NCBI GenBank assembly: GCA_900446925.1
Contig: UAVY01000001.1
Location: 62,001-126,000, forward strand
DNA from: Citrobacter koseri
GTDB taxonomy: Bacteria > Pseudomonadota > Gammaproteobacteria > Enterobacterales > Enterobacteriaceae
DNA: 64,000 bases
Reading direction: 5' to 3'
Position numbers and translations under genes: made by a program. Below, in pieces: positions 12,922 through 24,559 of this stretch. How positions within the stretch are numbered: position 1 is the stretch's first letter; the number at the start of each line of letters is the position of its first letter. The notes under the pieces were generated by a model. The model did not search any database. It saw only the letters and a program-made list of their open reading frames with translations, and was not told where the DNA came from.

Positions 12922-13898
12922 CTAGCGAGCCAGCGAGATGAGTTGTTCAAGCAGTGCGTCAGGTTGTTCACCCGACAAACGCGCGTCTACAGGTAAATAC
13001 CACCAGTTGTCCTCGGCAAATCCCCGGCATTTAACGGCATCTTTTTCCGTCATGACCAGCGTTTGCCCGTCGGTTACTAACGCCTTCACATCGTTAGAGG
13101 CGAGAGACTGATGATCGACCAACGGAACGCATTTCTGTAGCGACGCCCCCACACGCTTCGAGCGTAGCAAAGAAACGTGGAGGATGGCCAATCCCCGCCA
13201 TCGCGACAATGTTGCTTAACTCCGCGACATGACGGCGCTCACCGGTGCATAAATTGACCGCCAGCCCTGGCGCCAGATGCATCGGAATTTCTCCTGGTCT
13301 GGCAACGCCGCCGTTGACGATCACCGCATCTACCGATTTAAGCCGGCTGGCGCGCTCACGCATCGGCCCTGCGGGCAACCACCAGCCATTGCCAAACCGA
13401 CGCACGCCGTCGATGACAACGACTTCAATATCTCGCGCCAGACGATAATGCTGTAGCCCGTCATCCGTCACGATAATTTGTACATCGTGACGCGCGAGAA
13501 TCGCTTTTACTGCGTCTGAGCGAACCGGCGAGACAGCAACAGGCGCGCCGGTTCGTTGATAGATCAGTACCGGCTCATCGCCCGCTTCCGCAGAGGACGT
13601 TTGTGGAGTAAGCAACAGCGGATAAGACGCCGCTTTACCGCCATACCCCGCGAAACAACCCCCACGCGAATGCCGCGCTGTTGCAGTTGCTCGACCAGCC
13701 AGATAACGACCGGCGTTTTTCCGTTGCCCCCCGCCGTAAGGTTCCGACGACAACGACCGGCACCGGCGCACGCCAGGCGCGTTTAATTCCCAGCCAGTAG
13801 CACAGGCGAATCCCCCCCACTCACCAGGCCATACAGCCAGGAAGTGGGAGCAAAAGACGCCACAGGGGCGATTCACCAGACCAGATGCGGGCGATCAT
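12922..13898 (-). CDS. lpxK: Tetraacyldisaccharide 4'-kinase LpxK (several frameshifts)
   Basis: Inner-membrane kinase that phosphorylates the 4' position of the lipid A disaccharide to give lipid IVA. The ATG at 13898 overlaps the msbA stop. It begins [19 protein letters not shown], a membrane-associated helix, followed by [13 protein letters not shown] and an unusual P-loop region (AGGNGKTP after correction). Also seen: [20 protein letters not shown] and [12 protein letters not shown]. The indels are of both signs: a missing T near 13840, an extra G in a seven-G run near 13815, a missing A near 13740 and further breaks near 13150-13170. Corrected length is about 324 aa. Forms the lipid A export unit with msbA. 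Confidence 0.94.
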
Positions 13899-15648
13899 TG
13901 GCCAAATTGCATTTTATGCAGTTGCGAATACACCACCGCGCTGCTCCAGCAATTCGCGATGGGTTCCACGCTCAACAATAATCCCGTCTTCCACCACGAC
14001 AATTTCATCAGCTTGTTCAATCGTTGAAAGGCGGTGCGCGATAACCAGCGAAGTACGGTTTTTCTGCAACTCATCCAGCGCGGACTGAATCGCGCCGTTC
14101 GGATTCGGTGTCCAGCGCAGAGGTAGCTTCATCCAGAATCAGGATTGGGCTGTCACGCAGCAACGCACGGCAATCGCGATACGCTGACGCTGGCCACCGG
14201 AAAGCAGTAACGCCGTTCTCCGCCGATAACCGTATCCAGACCGTCATCCATCTTGCTGATAAAGTCCATGGCATACGCCATACGCGCCGCTTCTTCAATT
14301 TGCTCGCGGCTGTACTCTTCAGTACGCGCATAGGCGATGTTGTTCGCAACCGTATCGTTAAACAGGTGCACATTCTGCGAAACCAGCGCGACCTGATTAC
14401 GCAATGAAGACAGGGTATATTCACGCAGATCGTGTCCATCCATCAGGATATTCCCTTCATTGATGTCGTAGAAGCGCGTGATCAGACTGGCAATGGTTGA
14501 TTTACCTGAACCGGAACGCCCGACCAGTGCAACCGTCTTACCCGCCGGAATATGCAGATTGATATTGCGCAGCGCAGGCGTTTCACGCCCCGGATAGGTA
14601 AAGGTCACATTGCGGAATTCCAGATCGCCCGTCGAACGTTCAATTACGCGTTTGCCTTCGTCTTTCTCTTGCTCGCTATCCAGAATAGCAAACAGCGTCT
14701 GGCATGCCGCCATACCACGCTGGAACTGCGCATTGACGTTGGTCAGCGATTTCAGAGGACGCATCAGGGCAATCATTGATGAGAATACGACGGTAATCGT
14801 ACCCGCAGTCAGGCTGTCCATTACGCTCGGGAAGCTAGCCGCATAGAGAACAAAGGCCAGCGCCAGAGACGCGATCAGCTGAATGATCGGATCAGAGATG
14901 GATGATGCAGACACCATTTTCATCCCTTGCAGACGCATTTTATTGCTGACTTTGTCAAAACGTTTCGTTTCAACTTCCTGACCGCCAAAGATAAGCACTT
15001 CTTTGTGGCCTTTCAGCATCTGCTCTGCACTGGTGGTCACCTGCCCCATCGTGTTCTGCATGTTTTTACTGATGCTACGAAAACGCTTCGATACCACGCG
15101 AATCGCAATAGACACAACGGGCGCCAAAATGACCAGAATGATCGACAGTTGCCAGCTGTTATAGAACATCATGATAAACAAAGCGATGATCGATGCACCT
15201 TCACGCACGACCGTAATCAACGCCCCGGAAGACGATGACGCAACCTGTTCTGAGTCATAGGTAATACGAGAAAGCAGTGTCCCCGTTGATTGTTTATCAA
15301 AGAATGCAACAGGCATCCCCATCATATGACCAAACAGACGACGGCGCATGGTCATCACCACTTTGCCCCGATACCCATGAAATACAGTAGCTGGAAATAT
15401 AGCTGGTGATACCACGTAATATCATCAGGCCAATAACCACCAGCGGCATCCAAAGCAGCACCGATCGATCTGTTTTACCAAAACCATCGTCCAGCAATGG
15501 TTTGAGGAGCGATAACATAAAAGCATCGCTGGCCGCATTGAGGATCAACGCGACACCCGCCCACGATCAGCCCAGTTTTGAAAGGCGCAATGGTAGGCCA
15601 CAGTCGGCGGAACGTCTGCCACGTAGAGAGATCTTTATCGTTATGCAT
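13895..15648 (-). CDS. msbA: Lipid A flippase MsbA (several frameshifts)
   Basis: Homodimeric ABC exporter that flips core-lipid A across the inner membrane. ATG at 15648 ([17 protein letters not shown]). Six membrane segments, then a nucleotide-binding domain with Walker [10 protein letters not shown] (near residue 380), LSGGQRQR signature region (damaged near 14200), Walker [13 protein letters not shown] and the H-loop region [14 protein letters not shown]. Frame changes lie near 15575, 15375, 14200-14160, 14100 and 13945. The last is an extra G, after which the normal end QLHKMQFGQ is reached. Span 1754 nt against 1749 expected. Essential, so the breaks are most likely errors. The stop overlaps lpxK; comEC-like ycaI is 36 bp upstream. 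Confidence 0.95.
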
Positions 15649-15684
15649 TCAAAAAACCAGCATTTGTTGAAATAGCCGCATATT

Positions 15685-17950
15685 CTACCCGTTATCCTCT
15701 GACACGCCAAACCACTGATGATACCAACGAGGTAAAATTTGCTCCCGTAAACCTCGTATGCGCCAGCCTTGCGGGAAAAATCCACCGAAATTTGCCCCTG
15801 ATGCGGGGTATCCAGCCATTGATAACCTTGTTGTTGATAGCGCTGTTTTACCTTCCAGGAAGGCAGACGCCAGGCGTTGTAGCGCGATGCCGACGCCAGC
15901 GCGGCCAGGCCCTCAACCCGTTGAATTAACGCTAATGACGACGATGTATTACTGCCATGATGCGGAACCTGAATGATTGTCGCCTGCAAATGCCGCCAAT
16001 AACGACTTAGCATTTTTTGTTCAGCCGGAGATTCAATATCGCCCGTCAGCAAAATACTCTGCTTTCCGTCATCCACTTTAACCACGCAGGAATGGTTGTT
16101 GCCCTTTTCCCTGTTTCCTTTAATCGGCCAGTGTGCGCTGAAGGATAGCCCCTGCCACGTCCACTGCTCCGCACGAAAGCACGGCAGATGGCCCTTCCAG
16201 CCTAATGGGCTTCGTATCCAGAGCGAAGGCCACGTCTTCTGTAATGATGACAGGCCACCCCGATGATCCAGATGTTCATGGCTCAGGATAATCCCCTCAG
16301 GTTCCAGATTGTGCCAGCGCAGCCAGGGAATGATGAGCTGCTGTGCGCTATCGCCATCCGGCCAGGCGCGTCCCGTATCATAAAGTATCGCTTTCCCGTT
16401 ATGCGCGATAACCATCGCCAGCCCCTGTCCGACATCCAGCATATGAACCTGCCACGCCTCCGTGCGCGGCGTACGCCAGAACGGCCAGCTCAACAGCAAC
16501 ACGCCAGACAAACAGATCACCGGGTAAGTTCGCCAGGCATTCAATCGCCACGCCATAAGCGTTAACCAGGGAGCCAAAGACAGGTATTGCCAGCGATAAT
16601 CAATATTAATCCACCCTACCGGCAGACTTTTCAGCGCCCGGAACAACACGTCCAGAGAGGCGTCAGCCAGCGCCCAGAGGCCTTCTTCAACCATCAGCGG
16701 CCCGGTCCAAATGGCCGATCATTCCCGCCAGTATCAGTGGTACAGAGATAAATGTAACCAAAGGAACCGCAAACAGATTCGCCAGAAAAGAGGTCACACT
16801 TACGCCATGAAAAAGCGCTATTTGCACAGGTAAGAGCAGAAGCGTAATGCCCAACTGTAAGTGAACGAGATCCAACACGACTTTCCCTGCCCGAGGCAAC
16901 GCCCAGGCTGGTACAGGAAACCACTGATACCAGAAAATAAGCGCAGCGACGGCAAAGGCCGAAAGCCACAGACTTTGCGACAGAACGGCAATCGGATCGG
17001 CAATCACTATTGCCGCCAGACAGCAGAACCAGACCTCCCAACCGCTCCATTGTCGACCGCTCAGCTTCAGTAATCCCCACGCCGCCAGCGCCATAACCGT
17101 ACGCAACGCGGGGGGTTGTAACCCTGTGAGCCAGGCGTAAAACGTCGCGCACACAATCCCTCCCACTAACGGCGTTTGCCAGTGAATCCACCGGGTGGGA
17201 AGTAAAAATTGCGCGCCACGAATCAATCCTCCGGCCAGCAGTGCGGCAAAGGCGATATGCAACCCTGAAATGGCCATCAGGTGCGCCGTACCAGTATCAC
17301 GCATAATATTTTTGACTTCTTGCGATACTGATAAACGCTCGCCCATGCCTAATGCCAGGATAACCTGCTGCCAGGGGTAGTGCGCCAGCGTGGTATTGAG
17401 GGAAGCAAGATAACGCCGCGCGTAAACTACATGACGATTCGATGACCGTCGCATGCAGAAACCGGCCGCTCAGAGGCTGATGTTGCGCAAGCGCATAACG
17501 CTGGCTATCAAATCCCCCCTCATTAAGCTGACCATGCACGGCACGGACTTTTAGTTTCATCGCCCAACGTTGACCTGCACACACCTCGCCGGGCAAATAC
17601 TGCCCATAAAGAACAACGCCCACCGAGGGAAACAGGCGTTTCCCCTGTACATGGGTAATTTGCCCGTAATGTGTGGTGGCATGATCGGTCGCCGTAATTT
17701 GCACCACGGTTTCTTGTGTTGCGCCTGGCAAGATATTACCCGGCCAGACGGCTTGCTTTGCAGCAAGTATTCCCCAGAGAAAAAACAGCAGGGTCAAGCT
17801 GGCGTACTGCGTATATTTATATGGAACAAAGGACAGCGCACAGGCAAAACAAAATATGCCAATGAGACACAACGAACCGGGAAGTACAGGTAAGAATATT
17901 AGCGGAAGAATTCCGCATAATACACACACGCTGACCGTTGTTATTTTCAT
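15685..17950 (-). CDS. ycaI: ComEC/Rec2-family membrane protein YcaI (frameshifted)
   Basis: Homologue of the DNA-uptake channel ComEC, about 754 aa, with no proven uptake function in enterobacteria. I choose ATG at 17950 (MKITTVSVCVLCGILPLIFL) because GGAGG precedes it; a GTG six bases further upstream is possible. Order: N-terminal membrane segments, OB-like extracellular domain, ComEC competence core (AISGLHIAFAALLAGG), then a metallo-beta-lactamase-like domain with LSHEHLDHRGG and VPHHGSNTSSS. Frame changes near 17450, 17300, 16690 and 15750. After the last, the end reads RWYHQWFGVSEDNG with TAG at 15685. Upstream of msbA in the same direction. Confidence 0.9.
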
Positions 17951-18112
17951 AGACACCTCCCTGTTACAGGAAGTGTGCAGATTTAGCTAACGTTTGTCTG
18001 GCGACAATTTGTGGTTATTCGGCGCAAATTCCGTGGTTTTCGCGTTGGGAATGCAAGATGCACATAAAAATGCGAGAGGCTTTCCAGTTACGCCTACGAG
18101 CACGTATCTGTA

Positions 18113-18535
18113 GATCTGATGAATGTAGTGCCATCAGGCGCTGCTTTGTGCCGGATGGCGACGCAAAGCGTCTTATCCGGCCTACGGAGTCACGGGAGCA
18201 TACCTGTAGGCCTGATAAGCGTAGCGCATGCCGGATGGCGACGCGAAGCGTCTTATCCGGCCTACTGAGGCACGGGAGCATACCTGTAGGCCTGATAAGC
18301 GTAGCGCCATCAGGCGCTGCTTTATGCCGGATGGCGACGCGAAGCGTCCTTATCCGGCCTACGGAGTCACAGGTACATATCTGTAGGCCTGATAAGCGTA
18401 GCGCCATCAGGCGCTGCTTTATGCCGGATGGCGACGCGAAGCGTCTTATCCGGCCTACGGAGTCACGGGAGCATATCTGTGGGCCTGATAAGCGTAGCGC
18501 CATCAGGCGCTGCTTTGTGCCGGATGATGGCGTTG
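18113..18535. repeat. REP/BIME array, about five units
   Basis: Interspersed palindromic REP elements in alternating orientation. The core gccggatggcgacgc starts at about 18150, 18230, 18326, 18423 and, degenerate, 18516. Between these lie inverted partners of the type taggcctgataagcg followed by gccatcaggc. Spacing is 80, 96, 97 and 93 bp. Such BIMEs are binding sites for IHF, gyrase or Pol I and stabilise upstream mRNAs. This one sits next to ihfB, which encodes an IHF subunit. Confidence 0.9.
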
Positions 18536-18565
18536 AAGTCTCTTTTCCGGTCGGAATGCAGAAAT

Positions 18566-18595
18566 GAAAAAAGCACCTTTCAGGTGCTTTTTTCT
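18566..18595 (-). terminator. ihfB rho-independent terminator
   Basis: Stem aagcacct (18571-18578) and aggtgctt (18582-18589), three-base loop, A run on the left and T run on the right. It lies 29 bp after the ihfB stop and could stop transcription from both sides. Confidence 0.85.
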
Positions 18596-18617
18596 GGATC
18601 AAGTTTTTCGTTAAAAC

Positions 18618-18901
18618 TTAACCGTAAATATTGGCGCGATCGCGCAGTTCTTTACCCGGCTAAAGTGCGGAACATACTTTCCTTCCAGTTCTACTTTATC
18701 GCCAGTCTTCGGGTTACGTCCGGTACGAGGTGCGCGGTAGTGCAAAGAAAAGCTGCCGAAACCGCGGATTTCAATACGCTCGCCCTGCGCAAGAGTCGAG
18801 GCCATATGTTCCAGCATCTCTTTTACTGCATCTTCAACCGCTTTCGCGGGAATGTGAGATTGCTGGGTTGCAAGTCTTTCAATCAATTCTGACTTGGTCA
18901 T
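18618..18901 (-). CDS. ihfB: Integration host factor subunit beta, one-base deletion near end
   Basis: HU-family DNA-bending protein. It pairs with IhfA and acts in recombination, replication and transcription. ATG at 18901 ([20 protein letters not shown]). The beta-arm motif [21 protein letters not shown] is intact with its conserved proline. Near 18658 one A is missing (TTTAG for TTTAAG), which turns [14 protein letters not shown] into SRVKNCAIA. Restoring it gives 94 aa and the normal TAA at 18618. The span is 284 nt against 285 expected. Downstream of rpsA, with hairpins between. Confidence 0.96.
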
Positions 18902-18950
18902 GATTCCTCCGGTTCCTGTAAGCAAATTGGCTGCTGCTGTTGCATTGATT

Positions 18951-18972
18951 AAGGGCGGCCGTAGCCGCCCTT
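18951..18972 (-). terminator. GC-rich hairpin between rpsA and ihfB
   Basis: Nine-base stem aagggcggc (18951-18959) and gccgccctt (18964-18972) with a four-base loop, 49 bp upstream of the ihfB start. Only a short T stretch follows on the minus strand. Probably a partial terminator or processing hairpin in the rpsA-ihfB transcript. Confidence 0.6.
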
Positions 18973-19020
18973 AGTGCTTGATTACAGGACGAATCTTGTA
19001 ATCTGTCAAGTAAACTCATC

Positions 19021-19048
19021 AAACTTCGGGATAAAACACCCGAAGTTT
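19021..19048 (-). terminator. Hairpin after rpsA
   Basis: Perfect ten-base inverted repeat aaacttcggg (19021-19030) and cccgaagttt (19039-19048), seven bases beyond the rpsA stop. The T run is short, so termination would be incomplete. This fits with ihfB receiving some read-through. Confidence 0.65.
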
Positions 19049-19055
19049 CAGAGAA

Positions 19056-20738
<1,683 letters not shown>

Positions 20739-20842
20739 TCAGGTTTCATATTTAACGTCCACCTGGCTCCATGCCGGATGGGGTTGTTTCACATACCCAC
20801 TGTCAATCCATTGCAGCGGGGGTACTACAAATTCGGTCGCAC

Positions 20843-21526
20843 TTAAGCGAGTGCCAGTTTTTGGCGCGCGTATTGTAACGCTTTTTCAATCACTTGCTCA
20901 ATGCTTAATCGGGTAGAATCCAGAACTAAAGCATCGGCAGCAGGAACCAGCGGCGCGACAGCGCGATTACGATCGCGGTCGTCACGTTCCTTTATCTCGG
21001 CCAAAAGGCGTTCAAAGTTAACACTAAAGCCCTTCTCCTGCAACTGTAGCATACGGCGGTGAGCGCGTTCTTCAGAAGACGCATCCAGGAAAATTTTTAC
21101 TGGCGCATCAGGGAATACCACCGTTCCCATGTCGCGGCCATCGGCAATCAACCCTGGCGCATCGCGAAACGCACGCTGGCGGCGCAAAAGCGCTTCGCGC
21201 ACGCGCGGGAACGCAGCGACCTGAGATGCCGCGTTCGCGACTTCTTGTGTGCGGATTTCCCCGCTCACATCTTCCCCTTCCAGAATGACTTCCAGATTGC
21301 CATTGGTTGAGACAAAACGAACATCCAGATGAGACGCAAGCGGTACAAGAGCGTCTTCAGAGGTGACATCAACATGATGATGTAAGGCCGCCAGCGCCAG
21401 TACACGATAAATCGCGCCCGAGTCCAGCAGATGCCATTGCAATGCTTCCGCCATTGCCTTGCACAAGGTGCCTTTACCTGCACCGCTTGGGCCATCAATG
21501 GTAATTACCGGGGCAATTGCCGTCAT
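20843..21526 (-). CDS. cmk: Cytidylate kinase
   Basis: Phosphorylates CMP and dCMP with ATP in the cytoplasm. Intact 227 aa, the E. coli length. P-loop [10 protein letters not shown] at residues 10-20, and the CMP-specific insert ending in [20 protein letters not shown]. Start ATG at 21526 is preceded by a GGAG-like element. 113 bp separate it from rpsA and that gap should contain the rpsA promoters. E. coli has ycaL between aroA and cmk; here only 180 bp with no gene are found. Confidence 0.97.
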   Translation of the reverse strand: MTAIAPVITIDGPSGAGKGTLCKAMAEALQWHLLDSGAIYRVLALAALHHHVDVTSEDALVPLASHLDVRFVSTNGNLEVILEGEDVSGEIRTQEVANAASQVAAFPRVREALLRRQRAFRDAPGLIADGRDMGTVVFPDAPVKIFLDASSEERAHRRMLQLQEKGFSVNFERLLAEIKERDDRDRNRAVAPLVPAADALVLDSTRLSIEQVIEKALQYARQKLALA

Positions 21527-21707
21527 CTTTTTCTCCTTAAACAGGCATACCGTTAACGTGAACGCCGCGCATTATACGCGCCAACGCTCACAATCGTTAT
21601 CTTTGTATGCAAAAACCCATTTTGTCTGTCATCAGATGAGGAAGATTTGCGCAATTATAGCGGGCTGGCGAAGAACCAGCCCAAAAGATGACAATGTTTT
21701 ACTTTTA

Positions 21708-22991
21708 TCAGGCAGGCGTACTAATACGCGCCAGTTGCTCGAAGTAATCCGGGAAGGTTTTGGCGGTACATTTCGGATCGAGAATCGTCACCGGCGTATC
21801 CGACAACGCGACCAGCGAGAAACACATCGCCATACGGTGATCGTTATAGGTGCCGATTTCGGCGAACTGCAACTGAGCCGGTGGCGTGATACGAATGAAA
21901 TCATGCCCCTCTTCCACTTCAGCGCCGACTTTACGCAGTTCCGTCGCCATCGCAAACAGGCGGTCAGTCTCTTTCACACGCCAGTTATAGATATTACGCA
22001 GCGTGGTGGTGCCTTTAGCAAACAACGCCGCCGTGGCGATGGTCATCGCCGCATCCGGGATATGGTTCATGTCCATATCCACAGCGTTCAGTTCACCGCG
22101 CGTACAGGCAATGAAGTCATCACCCCAGGTGATGGTGGCGCCCATCTTCTCCAGTACGTCGGCAAAGCGGATATCGCCCTGCATACTGTTGCGGCCAATC
22201 CCCGTCACTTTTACCGTTCCGCCTTTAATGGCGCCAGCGGCAAGGAAATAAGAAGCGGATGACGCGTCGCCTTCCACCAGATATTGACCCGGTGAATGAT
22301 ACTGCTGCTCCCCTTTCACCACAAAACGCTGGTAATTCTGGTTCTCAACCTCAACGCCGAATGTTTTCATCAGGTTCAGCGTGATGTCGATATACGGTTT
22401 GGACACCAGATCGCCTTTAATTGCGATCGTCGTATCCTGCGGCGCAAGCGGCGCGGTCATCAGCAGCGCGGTGAGGAACTGACTGGAGACGCTGCCATCA
22501 ACCTCAACGTGACCGCCGCTAAAACCGCCGCGCAGACGCAGAGGCGGATAGTTTTCCTGCTCCAGATAATCAATCTTCGCACCGCCCTGACGCAGCGCAT
22601 CGACCAGATGACCGATCGGGCGCTCTTTCATGCGAGGCTCACCGGTCAGCACGATATCATTTGCCCCCAGGCACAGCGCGGCGGCAAGCGGACGCATCGC
22701 CGTTCCCGCATTGCCCAGGAACAGTTCCAGCGCGCCTTCGGCATGTAATACGCCGCCCTGCCCGGTAATTTCACAGCGGGTACGGTCGGCGGAAAGGGTA
22801 TAACTGACCCCCAACGCACTCAGCGCGTTCAGCATATGGCGAACATCATCGCTGTCCAGCAGGTTTGTCAGAACAGTGGTGCCGCTTGCTAATGCCGCCA
22901 GTAACAAAGCGCGATTCGAAACACTCTTGGAGCCAGGCAGATTGATGGTGCCATCGACCCGCGCGATGGGTTGTAACGTCAGGGATTCCAT
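21708..22991 (-). CDS. aroA: EPSP synthase
   Basis: 5-enolpyruvylshikimate-3-phosphate synthase, sixth step of the shikimate pathway and target of glyphosate. Intact 427 aa from ATG at 22991 ([20 protein letters not shown]); a TTG three codons upstream is in frame but less likely. Substrate-binding [15 protein letters not shown] and [17 protein letters not shown] (glyphosate-sensitive form with G96 and P101 context) are present, as is the late motif [13 protein letters not shown]. Residues such as LHAEGAL and GVSYTLS resemble E. coli, while the ending ISTPA recalls Salmonella. Forms an operon with serC, separated by an attenuator-like hairpin. Confidence 0.97.
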   Translation of the reverse strand: MESLTLQPIARVDGTINLPGSKSVSNRALLLAALASGTTVLTNLLDSDDVRHMLNALSALGVSYTLSADRTRCEITGQGGVLHAEGALELFLGNAGTAMRPLAAALCLGANDIVLTGEPRMKERPIGHLVDALRQGGAKIDYLEQENYPPLRLRGGFSGGHVEVDGSVSSQFLTALLMTAPLAPQDTTIAIKGDLVSKPYIDITLNLMKTFGVEVENQNYQRFVVKGEQQYHSPGQYLVEGDASSASYFLAAGAIKGGTVKVTGIGRNSMQGDIRFADVLEKMGATITWGDDFIACTRGELNAVDMDMNHIPDAAMTIATAALFAKGTTTLRNIYNWRVKETDRLFAMATELRKVGAEVEEGHDFIRITPPAQLQFAEIGTYNDHRMAMCFSLVALSDTPVTILDPKCTAKTFPDYFEQLARISTPA

Positions 22992-23012
22992 GAAACTCAA
23001 CTCTCAAAAACA

Positions 23013-23043
23013 GAAATAAAAACCCCACAGGCTGGCTGTGGGG
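23013..23043 (-). terminator. Attenuator-like terminator between serC and aroA
   Basis: Stem ccccacag (23023-23030) and ctgtgggg (23036-23043) with a five-base loop. On the minus strand it is followed by five T. It lies 18 bp after serC and 31 bp before aroA. A hairpin here is known in the serC-aroA operon and lowers aroA relative to serC. Confidence 0.8.
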
Positions 23044-23061
23044 ATGAAAAAAGAAAACGAA

Positions 23062-24150
23062 TTAGCCGTGGCGACGCTCGAAATCGACCATGAAATCCGT
23101 CAACGCCTTCACGCCTTCAAGCGGCATTGCGTTATAGATAGAGGCGCGCATTCCGCCCACCACGCGATGACCTTTCAGCGCATGCAGACCCGCAGCGAAA
23201 GATTCCTCCAGGAAGACTTTATCAAGCGCGCTGTCCGCTAGCTGGAAAGGCACATTCATACGTGAACGATTCGATTTCGCCACATCGTTACGGTAGAAAT
23301 CACTGTTATCAATCACGCCATACAGCAGTTCCGCTTTTTGCTGATTGATTTTGTTCATCGCCGCAACGCCGCCCTGCGCTTTCAGCCATTTGAACACCAG
23401 GCCAGAAAGATACCAGGCAAAGGTCGGCGGGGTATTGAACATCGAGTCGTTGTCGTTCAGCACGGTGTAATCAAGGATAGACGGGCAAGCGATGTTCGCT
23501 TTACCTAACAGATCTTCACGCACGATCACAATTGTCAGCCCCGCCGGGCCGATGTTTTTCTGCGCCCCGGCGTAGATCACGCCATAACGCGACACATCCA
23601 GCGGCGCGGAAAGAATTGTGGATGAGAAATCCGCAGCCACAACGACATCCGAACCAAAATTCGGCGTTTCATCAATTGCGATGCCGTCGATAGTCTCGTT
23701 CGGGCAATAATGAACGTAAGCGGCGTTATCAGAAAGCTGCCACTCGCTCATCGGTTTGACCGCACGCAGACCGTCAACCGTGACTTTGGCGTCAATCACG
23801 TTTGGCGAACAGTATTTTTTTGCTTCTTTAATGGCGCTGGCCGCCCAGTAACCGGCATCAACGTAATCCGCCGACGTTTTATCGCCCAGAATATTTAACG
23901 GAATTGCCGCAAACTGCCCACGGCCGCCGCCGTGGCAGAACAATACTTTGTAGTTGGAGGGGATGCTGAGGAGATCGCGAAAATCCTGTTCCGCTTCCTC
24001 TGCGACCTGGATAAATTCTTTGCCGCGGTGGCTAATTTCCATTACTGACGTACCAAGACCGTGCCAGTCACGCAGATCCTGTTGAGCCAGTTTAAGCACT
24101 TCCGCCGGTAGCATTGCCGGACCTGAACTAAAATTGAAGACCTGAGCCAT
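23062..24150 (-). CDS. serC: Phosphoserine aminotransferase
   Basis: PLP enzyme for serine synthesis (3-phosphohydroxypyruvate to phosphoserine) and for the matching step of pyridoxine synthesis. Intact 362 aa starting [20 protein letters not shown]. The Schiff-base lysine is in [12 protein letters not shown] near residue 198. [15 protein letters not shown] and the C-terminal [16 protein letters not shown] are standard. Leads the serC-aroA operon. In E. coli ycaP lies upstream; here the next gene is divergent ycaO. Confidence 0.97.
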   Translation of the reverse strand: MAQVFNFSSGPAMLPAEVLKLAQQDLRDWHGLGTSVMEISHRGKEFIQVAEEAEQDFRDLLSIPSNYKVLFCHGGGRGQFAAIPLNILGDKTSADYVDAGYWAASAIKEAKKYCSPNVIDAKVTVDGLRAVKPMSEWQLSDNAAYVHYCPNETIDGIAIDETPNFGSDVVVAADFSSTILSAPLDVSRYGVIYAGAQKNIGPAGLTIVIVREDLLGKANIACPSILDYTVLNDNDSMFNTPPTFAWYLSGLVFKWLKAQGGVAAMNKINQQKAELLYGVIDNSDFYRNDVAKSNRSRMNVPFQLADSALDKVFLEESFAAGLHALKGHRVVGGMRASIYNAMPLEGVKALTDFMVDFERRHG

Positions 24151-24559
24151 TTCCCCTCACCACGTTGCGTTATTATCGCCTCAACACCCGGACGTCTGCG
24201 CAAGGCAGGACGACGGATATTGGGTATAAGTTATTCCTGTGGATATCGGTTTTATCATTCAGTGACACGCGCCGCAATGGGTAAAACTCATCAGGCCAAA
24301 AATGCGCGCTACGTCACACAACAGAATCTATCGGATTGACGACATAAAACCGATAGATTCGCTGTCAGGTAGCCCGTTTTACCCGGCTGGCCTTCGACCA
24401 TTCTGGATTTGCACCGCGCGGGCGTCATTGACGATTCCCGGCATTCACAGGAACGACGCTACTACGCACTTTTATTTACGCTGCCGGGGCGGCGGCGATA
24501 GCGCCGTCAACATAAAACCCGTATCATTGCGCGCTTTCCGTACGACAAAAGTGATTTTC
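24151..24559. other. Divergent serC/ycaO intergenic region with inverted repeat
   Basis: About 410 bp with no supported gene. K-12 ycaP, expected here, is missing. It contains an eleven-base perfect inverted repeat, gaatctatcgg (24324-24334) and ccgatagattc (24350-24360), with a 15-base spacer and no T run. This resembles an operator or cruciform more than a terminator. An open frame extends upstream from ycaO to 24302 but shows no codon or family signal. Confidence 0.6.

Larger units (their letters stand above)
17951..18617. other. Gene-free stretch between ycaI and ihfB
   Basis: About 660 bp without a gene. It contains the REP/BIME array (18113-18535) and the ihfB terminator. The open frames seen on both strands are produced by the repeated units. 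The 160 bp next to ycaI (17951-18110) should hold its promoter, but I cannot name the elements. Confidence 0.8.

Noticed and set aside
18015..18602. 195- and 169-codon open frames in the REP array
   Set aside because: Both strands are open because the repeat units lack stops in some frames. The translated units just repeat.
24302..24559. 86-residue upstream extension of ycaO
   Set aside because: No similarity to YcaO, which starts at 24560. The extension is non-coding upstream DNA.
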